Origin: Arthrobacter sp. N199823
GTDB taxonomy: Bacteria > Actinomycetota > Actinomycetes > Actinomycetales > Micrococcaceae
Direction of reading: 5' to 3'
DNA length: 64,000 bases
Assembly: GCF_002929705.1 (NCBI RefSeq)
Contig: NZ_PJIN01000001.1
Span: 835,897 to 899,896 of the forward strand
Part shown: piece by piece, positions 7,885-16,125 of the stretch
How positions within the stretch are numbered: position 1 is the stretch's first letter
Layout of the letters: the number at the start of each line of letters is the position of its first letter
Made by a program: the position numbers and the translations under genes
Notes under the pieces: model-generated
Told to the model about the DNA's origin: nothing
The model's input: only the letters and a program-made list of their open reading frames with translations
Databases searched by the model: none

Positions 7885-9087
7885 TTACTTCTTGCCGGCC
7901 TTATCAAGCAGCCCGCTGAGGAGTGCGATGCCCAAGCCCAGCACGGCCAAGACGGCGCCTACCAGAGCCGGGGCGGTGTAGCCCCATCCCCATGTGATGA
8001 CGAGCCCACCCACGAAGGCGCCAAGCGCGTTGGCCATGTTCAGCGCCGAGTGATTCAAGGATGAGGCCAGCGTTGGCGCCCCGGGGGAGACGTCCAAGAG
8101 GCGAGTCTGGAGCGAAGGAATCAGCATGGCACCCGAGGCGCCAATGACGAAGATCATGAGTAGCGCCATCCACTGAATATGGACCGAGGCTGCGTACAGC
8201 ACCAACATGGCAGCGATGAAGGACATGACAGCGTAGATGCTGCCCATGACGGACCAGTCGGCGAGCCGTCCGCCGATGTAGTTTCCCACCACCATGCCCA
8301 CCCCGTACAGACCAACAATGACGGGCAGGAACCCTGAATTAAAGCCAGCCACATCCGTCATGGTGTTGGCAACGTAGGTGTAGACGGCAAAGAAGCCACC
8401 AAAACCAACCACGCCCACCAGCAGGGTCAGCCAGACTTGACCGCGACGCAAGGCGCCAAGTTCCTTGCGCAAGCTGGCACCGGGCTGAGCCCCTTGCGTC
8501 GGAATAAACGCCGTGATGCACACCATGGTGATGACGCCAATGATGGCTACCAGCACGAACAGCCAGCGCCACCCGAACTGTTGGCCTACATAGGTGGCCA
8601 GCGGGACGCCGAGTACGTTGGCGATGGACAGACCCATCATGACCATGGAAATGGCCCGTCCTCGTTTACTAGGCGCCACCAATGAGGCGGCCAGTACTGC
8701 GGCGACACCAAAGAAGGCGCCGTGTGGCAGACCCGCAATGAAGCGTGTGACCAACAAGGTGGTGTAGTCATGAGCGAACACGGAGAGCAAGTTGCCCACG
8801 GTAAAAAGCCCCATGAGGCCCAGAGCCAGGGTTTTGCGCGGCATCTTCGCACCGATAGCGACCAACAACGGTGCACCCACCACCACGCCGAGGGCATAGG
8901 CGGAGATGACGTGGCCTGCGGTCGGCACACTGACGCCCACACCCTCGGCAACATTGGGCAGCAAGCCCATCATCGCGAATTCGGTGGTGCCAATGCCGAA
9001 GCCGCCAATGGCCAGGGCCAGGATTGCCCAGGCAACGGCGTTGGGCGAGGACGGGGTGGGACCGCGCTGGGATTTAAGCAGGGACAT
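7885..9087 (-). CDS. MFS transporter, AraJ/PbuE-like DHA1 family
   Basis: A 400-residue, 12-helix major facilitator. The first helix carries GIGTTEFAMMGLLP, the hallmark of the arabinose-efflux-permease-like group (AraJ, YdhP, PbuE), and the second has SAYALGVVVGAP. The intracellular loop AKMPRKTLALGL follows. Members export sugars, nucleosides or drugs; the substrate is not evident. It is a single-gene unit facing a divergent Nudix gene, with its promoter in 9088-9201. Confidence 0.85.
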   Translation of the reverse strand: MSLLKSQRGPTPSSPNAVAWAILALAIGGFGIGTTEFAMMGLLPNVAEGVGVSVPTAGHVISAYALGVVVGAPLLVAIGAKMPRKTLALGLMGLFTVGNLLSVFAHDYTTLLVTRFIAGLPHGAFFGVAAVLAASLVAPSKRGRAISMVMMGLSIANVLGVPLATYVGQQFGWRWLFVLVAIIGVITMVCITAFIPTQGAQPGASLRKELGALRRGQVWLTLLVGVVGFGGFFAVYTYVANTMTDVAGFNSGFLPVIVGLYGVGMVVGNYIGGRLADWSVMGSIYAVMSFIAAMLVLYAASVHIQWMALLMIFVIGASGAMLIPSLQTRLLDVSPGAPTLASSLNHSALNMANALGAFVGGLVITWGWGYTAPALVGAVLAVLGLGIALLSGLLDKAGKK

Positions 9088-9213
9088 GGAGAATAACTTT
9101 CACAAGGTGGGTTGTGTGGATCCGCCGTTGGCGGGAGGTGCCGGCGCCACAGTGCGCAGCGGCTGGGGGCACGAAGGTGCCATCATCATTCTAGTTCGCC
9201 CTAGACTTAGCTG

Positions 9214-9642
9214 GTGACGACCATGAAACAAATCGTAGGCGCAGCACTCGTTGACTCGCTCGAGAATCCCCGCACATTATTGGCAGCCCGGCGGACGGCT
9301 CCTCCCGAGTTTGCGGGCATGTGGGAGTTCCCCGGCGGAAAAATTGAGCCCGGTGAAGAACCGGCACAGGCCCTGCACCGAGAAGTCCTAGAAGAGTTAG
9401 GCATCACAGTAACGTTGGGTGCAGAGTTGGCAGGCACGACGCCGGATGGCTGGCCTTTGAATTCTGGCGCCGCCATGCGCGTGTGGCTGGCGCAGACAAC
9501 AAATGGCACGCCTGAACCTTTGGAAGACCACGATGCGCTGCTTTGGGTTGAGCTAGCCGGGCCTCAAATCCTGGAATTGCCGTGGATTCCCGCTGACTTG
9601 CCCATAGTGCATGCCCTGATCGCCTTCACTAGCCAACCATAA
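9214..9642 (+). CDS. Nudix hydrolase, MutT-like
   Basis: A 142-residue (d)NTP pyrophosphohydrolase, probably removing 8-oxo-dGTP from the nucleotide pool. The Nudix box is intact: [20 protein letters not shown] continuing ELGI, with metal-binding REVLEEL. The preceding [20 protein letters not shown] is typical of MutT. The start is GTG 9214; TAGACT (9202-9207) ends 6 bases before it and no SD is present, so the mRNA is probably leaderless. ATG 9223 is a less likely start. The exact substrate is inferred from family. Confidence 0.87.
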   Translation: MTTMKQIVGAALVDSLENPRTLLAARRTAPPEFAGMWEFPGGKIEPGEEPAQALHREVLEELGITVTLGAELAGTTPDGWPLNSGAAMRVWLAQTTNGTPEPLEDHDALLWVELAGPQILELPWIPADLPIVHALIAFTSQP

Positions 9643-9715
9643 TTAGCCCAATGGGTGTTGAGAATCCAATGTCCTGTGCCAGACTGGGTCCTGAAGACCC
9701 CAAGGAGGTTGTGCC

Positions 9716-9907
9716 ATGACGAGTAATCACCACGATGATCAAACCGCCGCAGGTGCCAGCGAAGAAACGAAGGAAAAGTTTCGGCAGGCGCTAGAGAACA
9801 AGAAGAACCAGCAGCACGGCAGCGTGTCTGCCAAGGGTGGGCCCAAGATCAATGCCTCCCACGGGGCTGCAGCAGCCAAGCGCGAGTTCCGCCGCAAGAG
9901 CGGATAA
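9716..9907 (+). CDS. DUF5302 small protein
   Basis: A 63-residue charged protein with EETKEKFRQALENKK in the middle and a basic end AAAAKREFRRKSG, matching the actinobacterial DUF5302 family of unknown function. CAAGGAGG lies about 7 bases before the ATG. It has no membrane segment. A strong hairpin follows 28 bases after the stop. Confidence 0.85.
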   Translation: MTSNHHDDQTAAGASEETKEKFRQALENKKNQQHGSVSAKGGPKINASHGAAAAKREFRRKSG

Positions 9908-9934
9908 CCCGTTTCGGTAGCTCTACTCATGCGC

Positions 9935-9969
9935 AAGGTGGCAGGAACGCCAGACGTTCCTGCCACCTT
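9935..9969. terminator. Strong hairpin after DUF5302 gene
   Basis: Perfect 15-bp stem AAGGTGGCAGGAACG / CGTTCCTGCCACCTT with a CCAGA loop. Confidence 0.85.
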
Positions 9970-10068
9970 CACTGCTTAAAAAGCCGCCGAACTTGCCGTC
10001 AATTGCGGGCACGGGGCGTGGAAAACGACTAGATTGGTAACCACGGTTACTGACCAAGGAGAGAACAC

Positions 10069-10608
10069 ATGAGCGAGAATAATTCCCCCACACCGCCCGT
10101 TGGGCCAACGCCTCCGGGATACAACGCACCTGAGCCCACGGGCCCCGTCCCGTATCAGCAGCCCGGCTATAGCCAGCCCGCCCAGCAGGCTCCGGCGCAG
10201 TATCAGCAGCCCGCTACTGCGCCGCAGTATCCGCAGACCCCGGCCCAGCAGCCGTACCCGCAAGCTCCTAGCCAGCAGTACCAGCAGGGTGCTGTTGACC
10301 CCGCAGGTACCGTAGTTTTGAACTACTGGCTCTCCGTGTTCTTCAGCTGGATCCCTGCACTGATCTTCTTCCTCACGGAGAAGGGCAAGAACAGCCTTGC
10401 AGATGATTTCCACCGGCAGAACTTGAACTTCTCGATCCTGCGCGTCATTGCCTTTGTCCTGACGTTCATTCCCTACTTGGGTGTTGTCTTCGGAATTGCC
10501 GGAGTGGCGCTGTTCATCATCCACATCATCGCGGCTGTGAACGCACCTCAGCAGCTCCGCAACGGGCAGACATACAAGTTCCCGTTCAACGTCCAGTTCA
10601 TCAAGTAA
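10069..10608 (+). CDS. DUF4870 membrane protein with Pro/Gln-rich N-terminus
   Basis: A 179-residue protein. Residues 1-75 are Pro, Gln and Tyr rich with repeated PAQ/YQQP units, and probably disordered and cytoplasmic. Residues 80-179 have the DUF4870 pattern: NYWLSVFFSWIPALIFFL, then the motif DFHRQNLNFSI and two more helices, ending NGQTYKFPF. Function is unknown; the TIC20-like fold of this family suggests a membrane accessory role. AAGGAGAG precedes the ATG. Converges on the radical SAM gene. Confidence 0.85.
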   Translation: MSENNSPTPPVGPTPPGYNAPEPTGPVPYQQPGYSQPAQQAPAQYQQPATAPQYPQTPAQQPYPQAPSQQYQQGAVDPAGTVVLNYWLSVFFSWIPALIFFLTEKGKNSLADDFHRQNLNFSILRVIAFVLTFIPYLGVVFGIAGVALFIIHIIAAVNAPQQLRNGQTYKFPFNVQFIK

Positions 10609-10680
10609 GGCTGCACAGCGACCAAGGCAGACAGTCAGATACAGCACCAACCGCGCACACGTTGGGTTCGGCCCCAGAGC

Positions 10681-11916
10681 TTAGAACAAGGTGGGCTCAC
10701 GGTTGAACGAGGCGGGGATCCCAGTCGGGGTCCCCGCTTTTGTCATGCCTGCATTGGCACTCTCCCTATTTGCTCCGCTGTCTGGGGCTGTAGACGAGGG
10801 TATGCCGCGGAATCCGCCGCCCGCTAGGGCACGCAGACGCTCACCATCGGCACCCGGGACGCTGGGCATACTCCCGGCTGGATATTGGGCCTCTTCCTGC
10901 CGTGGATCGTGGATGAAGCCCTGCTTGCCAAAGCCGTTGCGTGCTTTGGCCTCGTTGACCCGGGCGGCCAGCCATTGCCGGTACTCCTTGGAGGCGTAGA
11001 CCCCAGAGCCGTAGAGCCGCTGGTAGCGGCCGACCAATGATGGGTGCTCGCGGGCCAGCCACTGCATGAACCACTCACGGGTGCCTGGACGCAGGTACAG
11101 AGCTCCGGCGCTCACACCCGTTGCGCCAGCCTTGGCTAAGGCGGCAAAGAGCGTGTCCAGGGCCTCTTCAGAATCGGTGAGCCACGGCAGAATGGGCATG
11201 GCCATGACACCGCAAGGCAGACCGGCATCGCGCAGCTTGCTGATCAAGGACAGGCGGGCCTTGGGAGACGGGGTGCCAGGCTCCAAGGTCTGGGCCAGAG
11301 CCTCGTCTAATAACGCCAGAGAGATCCCCATCCCAACACTGACCTGGCGTCCGGCCTCGCGCAAGACGGGGATGTCTCGCGCCAGCAGCGTGCCCTTGGT
11401 CAGAATGGAAAACGGGGTCCCGGAATCGGCCAGAGCCCTAATGATGCCGGGCATGAGCTGATAACGCCCTTCCGCCCGTTGGTAAGGATCCGTATTGGTG
11501 CCCAGCGCAACGTGGTGATGCTGCCACGAGGCCTTGAACAATTCCTTGCGCAGCACCTGAGCCACATTGACCTTGACGACAACTTGAGAGTCAAAATCCA
11601 CTCCGGGATCAAAGTCCAGATAGGTGTGGCTCTTGCGCGCAAAGCAGTACACGCAAGCGTGGGAGCAGCCCCGGTACGGATTGACAGTCCATTCAAACGG
11701 CATGGTGGAGCTGGGAGGAACCTTATTTAACGCGGACTTGGACAAAACCTCATGAAAGGTAATACCGGCAAACTCGGGAGTTTGAACACTCTTGACCAGT
11801 CCAGCCAAGGGGAGCAGTGGCGCGCCGGGAGGCAGCTCAGGTGCCACCTGAGCTGGCGAAACGGCCAGCTGTTCGGGAAAAAGTGGCTGGTTGATTTGCT
11901 GATTAGTCCACCGCAT
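10681..11916 (-). CDS. Rv2578c-type radical SAM protein (spore photoproduct lyase-like)
   Basis: A 411-residue radical SAM enzyme. The 4Fe-4S motif CX3CX2C is in RGCSHACVYCFARK near residue 95, followed by the SAM-binding pattern of the Rv2578c subgroup, which is related to spore photoproduct lyase. The last 60 residues are Gly/Ser rich and variable. In Mycobacterium tuberculosis Rv2578c is, to my knowledge, a member of the LexA regulon, so a DNA-repair role is plausible but not shown. A LexA-box-like palindrome lies 7 bases before the start codon. Divergent from the acyl-CoA ligase. Confidence 0.88.
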   Translation of the reverse strand: MRWTNQQINQPLFPEQLAVSPAQVAPELPPGAPLLPLAGLVKSVQTPEFAGITFHEVLSKSALNKVPPSSTMPFEWTVNPYRGCSHACVYCFARKSHTYLDFDPGVDFDSQVVVKVNVAQVLRKELFKASWQHHHVALGTNTDPYQRAEGRYQLMPGIIRALADSGTPFSILTKGTLLARDIPVLREAGRQVSVGMGISLALLDEALAQTLEPGTPSPKARLSLISKLRDAGLPCGVMAMPILPWLTDSEEALDTLFAALAKAGATGVSAGALYLRPGTREWFMQWLAREHPSLVGRYQRLYGSGVYASKEYRQWLAARVNEAKARNGFGKQGFIHDPRQEEAQYPAGSMPSVPGADGERLRALAGGGFRGIPSSTAPDSGANRESANAGMTKAGTPTGIPASFNREPTLF

Positions 11917-11922
11917 TCTCTG

Positions 11923-11942
11923 ATTAGAACATATATTCTAAT
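11923..11942. promoter_or_regulatory. LexA (SOS) box-like palindrome
   Basis: ATTAGAA and TTCTAAT form a perfect inverted repeat around CATATA. Its core TAGAACATATATTCTA resembles the actinobacterial SOS consensus TCGAAC-N4-GTTCGA (9 of 12 fixed bases). It sits directly upstream of the radical SAM gene and overlaps a TAGAAT -10-like box on that strand. Confidence 0.55.
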
Positions 11943-12121
11943 TCGCAGCAAGGTATTACATGGCGGGAAATGGCTACCGGCCAGTAGCCGTGTGGTGTAA
12001 ATCACGCCTTTGCAGGTTATGGTGGTGGCATGGGACGACGGCGTCTCCTGGTGTTTGATTCCCGCCATCATTGCCGATGATGGACTCTGGACCCAAGCAT
12101 CTCCAGCATTAAAGGAGCACC

Positions 12122-13621
12122 ATGACGAATCTGGCCTCAATTGTCCCCGCCTCCGCCGCAAGGAATCCGGGCGGGATTGTCATCAAACTCGATGACATAG
12201 AAATCACCTATGGCGCCCTAGAAGTGCTCAGTGCCAAGGTTGCGGCGTTGCTGGCCCAACGTGGTGTCAACCCGGGGGACCGGGTGGCACTAATTTCACC
12301 CAACCTGCCGCAGATGCCGCCCATTTATTACGGCATTCTGCGCTACGGGGCCATTGTAGTTCCTCTGAATCCGCTCTTGAAAGCCCGCGAAGTGGCCTAT
12401 CACTTACAAGATTCCGGCGCCACGCTGGCCTTCGCGTGGGAAGGCGTCATGGCTGAAGTTGCCACTGGAGCCGCTGAGACCGGAACTGACATCATTCCCA
12501 TTGACGCGAACTTCATGGCCCTAGTGACCCCGCTGGAGCCGATCCATGAAGTAGCTGACGCAGCCAAGGACGACACGGCCGTCATTCTGTACACCTCCGG
12601 GACCACGGGCAAGCCTAAGGGTGCCGAGCTCACCCATGAGAACCTGCGCAGCAACGCCGAAGTATCCGTCAGCCTTTTCAAGAGCCGCGACGGGGACGTG
12701 ATATTCGGCGGACTGCCGTTCTTCCACATCTTTGGGCAGACCTGCGCGCTGAACTCGGCCGTCATGGCGGGGGCTGCTGTGACCCTGCTGCCCCGCTTCG
12801 ATCCGGTCAAGGCACTGGAGATCATTCAGCGAGACAAGGTCACCATCTTTGAAGGTGTCCCCAGCATGTACATTGCACTGTTGCGTGCCCCCGGCCGGGA
12901 AAACTATGACCTGAGCAGTCTGAGGCTGGCGGCCTCCGGTGGCTCGGCTCTGCCAGTGGAAATCCTGCACGAATTCGAATCCACTTTCAAAGCCACCTTG
13001 CTGGAAGGCTACGGCTTGTCTGAGACCTCACCCGTGGTCAGCTTCAATCAGACCGACGGCGTTCGCAAGCCAGGTTCCGTGGGCACCGCGGTTACCGGAG
13101 CGCAACTGAGGGTCATCGATGACCAAGGAGCCGACGTCGAACCTGGCGCGGTGGGAGAAATTGCCGTGGCCGGCCCCTACGTCATGAAGGGGTATTGGAA
13201 TAACCCCGAGGCGACAGCGGCCGCCATCCCTGACGGATGGTTCCGCACCGGGGATCTGGGACGCCGGGATGAGGACGGCGTGTTCTTCATTGTGGACCGG
13301 AAGAAGGACATGATCCTGCGCGGTGGCTACAACATCTACCCGCGCGAGATTGAGGAAGTTCTGTACGAACACCCAGCCGTGGCCGAGGCTGCCGTTCTTG
13401 GCAAGCCCGACGACGTCCACGGTGAGGAAGTGTGCGCCGTGGTCGCGCTGAAAGACGGTGCTGCTGGTGCCGAGAACCCCGAGGCGCTGGCCGCGGAGAT
13501 TCAAGAGTTCGTCAAGGCGCGGGTGGCCGCCTACAAGTATCCGCGCAAGGTCATGATTGTTGACGCACTGCCCAAGGGTCCCACGGGTAAGATCCTCAAG
13601 CGAGAGATCAACGTTTCCTAG
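12122..13621 (+). CDS. Long-chain fatty acid-CoA ligase (AMP-binding)
   Basis: A 499-residue ANL-superfamily enzyme that activates a carboxylic acid through an acyl-adenylate to acyl-CoA. P-loop ILYTSGTTGKPKG, the motif EGYGLSETSP, the hinge DLGRRDEDGVFFIVDRKKDM and the C-terminal catalytic Lys in PKGPTGKILKREI are all present. It is most like short bacterial FadD proteins; chain length or aromatic preference cannot be read. AAGGAGCACC precedes the ATG. The gene stands alone, divergent from the radical SAM gene. Confidence 0.88.
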   Translation: MTNLASIVPASAARNPGGIVIKLDDIEITYGALEVLSAKVAALLAQRGVNPGDRVALISPNLPQMPPIYYGILRYGAIVVPLNPLLKAREVAYHLQDSGATLAFAWEGVMAEVATGAAETGTDIIPIDANFMALVTPLEPIHEVADAAKDDTAVILYTSGTTGKPKGAELTHENLRSNAEVSVSLFKSRDGDVIFGGLPFFHIFGQTCALNSAVMAGAAVTLLPRFDPVKALEIIQRDKVTIFEGVPSMYIALLRAPGRENYDLSSLRLAASGGSALPVEILHEFESTFKATLLEGYGLSETSPVVSFNQTDGVRKPGSVGTAVTGAQLRVIDDQGADVEPGAVGEIAVAGPYVMKGYWNNPEATAAAIPDGWFRTGDLGRRDEDGVFFIVDRKKDMILRGGYNIYPREIEEVLYEHPAVAEAAVLGKPDDVHGEEVCAVVALKDGAAGAENPEALAAEIQEFVKARVAAYKYPRKVMIVDALPKGPTGKILKREINVS

Positions 13622-13682
13622 CGGTCACGAGCCGGCGCCGCCGCCGTCGACAGGCAGGTGAAGAGGGGCACTCGGGACGTTG

Positions 13683-13711
13683 CTGTCCCACCTCTCCACG
13701 GGATGGGACAG
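13683..13711. terminator. Hairpin between ligase and SIMPL genes
   Basis: CTGTCCCA (13683-13690) pairs with TGGGACAG (13704-13711) across a 13-base loop. It lies between two convergent genes; its right arm ends 2 bases before the SIMPL stop. Confidence 0.5.
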
Positions 13712-13712
13712 G

Positions 13713-14351
13713 CTAGTTCAGCAGCCACGTGGCCTGGACGGCCATCGTGACGTCGCTTTGTCCGGGTGCGATCTCCATGGCGCTGTCGCTCATCAAGGCG
13801 GCGCGGGCCATCATGGGGCGCGGCCCGCCCTGCGCCGCATTCACCTCGACGACGCCGGAGACTTCACCCAGGGTGCGGCCAGCCAGGCCAGCGTACAGTT
13901 CTGCGGCCCGGAGTGCATCGGCCCAGGCGGCGGTGCGTGCGGCGTCCTGCGCTTGTGACGGGTCGCTGACTACCGGGGTGAGCCCGTTGAGGCGGACGTT
14001 GTTGTTGCCGGTGTCCACGATGGCGGCGATGATTTCCTCCGAGCCCTTCCCATAGCCCAGCGGGACTGTCAGTGTGCTGGAGACGGTGTATCCGGTGACG
14101 ATGGTGCCGGCCCCTTCCTGCCAACGGGTGTCGACGCGCACATCAAGTGAGGTAGAGCTGATCGAATTCTGGGCAACACCCTTGGCGAGCAAAGTGGCTG
14201 TCACGGCGTTGACCGCGGCACTGGCCTGTGAGTAGGCGTCCCGGACTGTTGGCTGTGACGCCTCAACGCCAATGTTGATATTGAAGAGGTCGGGTGCGGC
14301 CTGAGCACTGCCCTGCCCCGTGACGGTGATGGAGTGGCTGGTTTCGCTCAT
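13713..14351 (-). CDS. SIMPL (DUF541) domain protein
   Basis: A 212-residue protein of the SIMPL family: SITVTGQGSAQAAPDLFNI at the N-terminus, then VTGYTVSSTLTVPL and SGVVEVNAAQGGPRPM. The usual signal peptide is missing, so this version is cytoplasmic. Homologues include BP26/OMP28 of Brucella, which forms a channel-like oligomer, and eukaryotic SIMPL; function here is unknown. It lies 2 bases after the stop of the HEXXH-motif gene on the same strand, so the two are one unit. Confidence 0.85.
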   Translation of the reverse strand: MSETSHSITVTGQGSAQAAPDLFNINIGVEASQPTVRDAYSQASAAVNAVTATLLAKGVAQNSISSTSLDVRVDTRWQEGAGTIVTGYTVSSTLTVPLGYGKGSEEIIAAIVDTGNNNVRLNGLTPVVSDPSQAQDAARTAAWADALRAAELYAGLAGRTLGEVSGVVEVNAAQGGPRPMMARAALMSDSAMEIAPGQSDVTMAVQATWLLN

Positions 14352-14353
14352 AG

Positions 14354-14854
14354 TTATGTCTCTTTCTGGCTCTGTCCGGCGGAAATAGCTGGTGGTTTAA
14401 CAAACGCAAGACGTCGCAATTGGTTCCTCAGGGCCGGAAGCCTGGCGATGGTGGGCAGTTCGCGGTAGCCGCCCAAGGCCAGACCCGCGTTGCGTTCGAA
14501 GAAGTTGCGGCTGCCTGGATCCCCGGTGCGCCAGAGCGAGTAGGCGGCGCAGGCTCCATAGAGGGGAAAGAACGGTAAACCAAGGCACCACGCGTACTGG
14601 GTGGCGTGCCTGGATTCGTGGGCCAGCAGATCAGGGCGCGCATCAATGTGGACACGGTCTGTTCGGTAGAAGATCACGTTGCCCACGGTGAACGCGCCAG
14701 CTAGCGGCAGCCTAGGCTGGTAGTTGGTGCCAAAGATCAACCCGTGCGGGCCCTTCTCGACCCGGGTGTGCGTCAGCTTCGCCAGCAGCAACCCGGCCGC
14801 CGTCGAAAGATTGATGGCATTGGCTGCGGCGCGAAGGCGAACAGGGAAACTCAC
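14354..14854 (-). CDS. Unrecognised protein with HEXXH motif
   Basis: 166 residues. The central segment DLLAHESRHATQYAWCLGLP contains HESRH, a HEXXH-type zinc site, followed by a hydrophobic stretch LPFFPLYGACAAYSLW and later FFERNAG with a possible third ligand Glu. The pattern resembles compact zincin-like domains found in phage and secretion loci, but I cannot assign a family with confidence. Its start overlaps the lipoprotein stop by 4 bases (ATGA), so it is coupled to the two lipoprotein genes upstream and the SIMPL gene downstream. A cell-envelope role is a guess from that context. Confidence 0.6.
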   Translation of the reverse strand: MSFPVRLRAAANAINLSTAAGLLLAKLTHTRVEKGPHGLIFGTNYQPRLPLAGAFTVGNVIFYRTDRVHIDARPDLLAHESRHATQYAWCLGLPFFPLYGACAAYSLWRTGDPGSRNFFERNAGLALGGYRELPTIARLPALRNQLRRLAFVKPPAISAGQSQKET

Positions 14855-15372
14855 GAAGCGCTATCTGTCTGAGAAACTGTCCGGCTCTCTCTGAGGGTAA
14901 GTGCTTCTAATGCCTTGGCCGTGGCAGGTTTCAGGTGTTCACAGTTATCTAACGGCCATGTCACGTTGATGGCTTGGCTGTTGGCATTCACAAGCCACAA
15001 TTCAGGCGGGACATCTGCATAGTCAAGACAGCTCCTAGCGCCGCCGCGCTCGCTGGGCACCGCCAGTGCCTCCAGAAGCGGGGAGTAGTCCCCGGATAGA
15101 TGGTCCTCACTTACCGTTCCGGCCGCGAAGTCTGGCGTGCACCGGACCACATCGACAGGGACAAAGTCCTCCGGAACCCGCCCTTTGGACGGAGCGGTTG
15201 CCTGAGCGCCTGCCGGCGCTGGCAATGTCGTGGAACAGATGGCGGCGGGCTGAAGCGCCGCCGGCTCCGGCAAGTAAGTAGTGGAGCCTCCAAGAGAACT
15301 GCCACACCCAGCTAAAAGGATCACGGCGCCGGCCCATGCCGCTATCGGCAACGGGCCTAGAGACTTATTCAT
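14851..15372 (-). CDS. Lipoprotein, paralogue of upstream gene
   Basis: 173 residues. A signal peptide ends in the lipobox LLAGC near residue 22, so the mature protein is membrane-anchored. It shares with the neighbouring lipoprotein the blocks VPxxFVP, LLEALAVPSERG and LWLVNANSQAINVTWPLDNC, showing a tandem duplication. Function unknown. I prefer the ATG at 15372, which has AGGA 8 bases before it; the ATG at 15387 overlaps the upstream stop. Two conserved Cys after the lipobox may form disulfides. Confidence 0.75.
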   Translation of the reverse strand: MNKSLGPLPIAAWAGAVILLAGCGSSLGGSTTYLPEPAALQPAAICSTTLPAPAGAQATAPSKGRVPEDFVPVDVVRCTPDFAAGTVSEDHLSGDYSPLLEALAVPSERGGARSCLDYADVPPELWLVNANSQAINVTWPLDNCEHLKPATAKALEALTLRESRTVSQTDSAS

Positions 15373-15383
15373 GTTCGCGGTCC

Positions 15384-15974
15384 TCATTTACTCGGCATCG
15401 GAGCTGGAATTACCTTGACATCGACAATCTTCAACGCGTCAATGGCCTTTTGGGTATCCGGCTTCCCAAGCGTCATGCCACAGGTGTCCGTGGGCCATGC
15501 AACCTGCACGGCATCCCCTGCGGCATTGACCAGCCACAGGCCCAGCCGCAATTCCATCATTGCCGCGCAAACCGTGTTGGTTTCACCCTTGTCGCTTGGT
15601 ACAGCCAGCGCGGCCAGCAACGCTGTAAAGTCCCCGGCCAGTTCCTCCTGTTGAACCTGGCGGGCGGATACTCCGTCAACTGCGACTTCGGCCGGACGGC
15701 AGATGAACACCTTGTCAGGCACAAACCCGTCCGGTACGGATCCCATCAATGTCGACGGTGACTGCGGGGTCTCGGGACCGTTGGGCCAGCTGGCGTCCAT
15801 CGAAAGCAGGCAGTCGACGCGTTGCTGCACCCCGGCCGGTGACGGGGTGTAGTGAGTTACCTTGCCCGTATAGATGGTGCACCCAGCCAGCACCAAAGAC
15901 AGCATCAGCGCAATGCAGGCCAGCAGCGCCAGGCGGGAAGCCGGCGTCGTACTTCTGCTGCGAAGGGTGACCAT
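15384..15974 (-). CDS. Lipoprotein, first of a tandem paralogous pair
   Basis: 196 residues with a signal peptide and lipobox LVLAGC. After it come VPDGFVPDKVFICRP, FTALLAALAVPSDKGE and LGLWLVNAAGDAVQVAWP, matching the next gene block by block. Start set at ATG 15974: TACGCT (15982-15987 on the other strand) ends 7 bases before it, fitting a leaderless mRNA; the frame stays open to 16037 but the extension is not signal-like. This is the first gene of a four-gene minus-strand unit. Function unknown. Confidence 0.75.
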   Translation of the reverse strand: MVTLRSRSTTPASRLALLACIALMLSLVLAGCTIYTGKVTHYTPSPAGVQQRVDCLLSMDASWPNGPETPQSPSTLMGSVPDGFVPDKVFICRPAEVAVDGVSARQVQQEELAGDFTALLAALAVPSDKGETNTVCAAMMELRLGLWLVNAAGDAVQVAWPTDTCGMTLGKPDTQKAIDALKIVDVKVIPAPMPSK

Positions 15975-16057
15975 GAGCGTTAGCGTAACAAGACAGCAGA
16001 GGCATTGGGTCGCGAAGCGGTAAAGACTTGGGTTCAAAGCAGGCAGGTACCGTCAAC

Positions 16058-16092
16058 TAGAATGGTTGCGGCGGGAGGAGCTACCCCGCCGC
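16058..16092 (+). promoter_or_regulatory. pheS promoter box and leader hairpin
   Basis: TAGAAT (16058-16063) is a good -10 without a clear -35. The leader then holds GCGGCGGG (16068-16075) pairing with CCCGCCGC (16085-16092). I see no T-box features. Confidence 0.45.
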
Positions 16093-16125
16093 TTACTCGC
16101 ACACGAGCTTAGGTAAAAACTGTAG

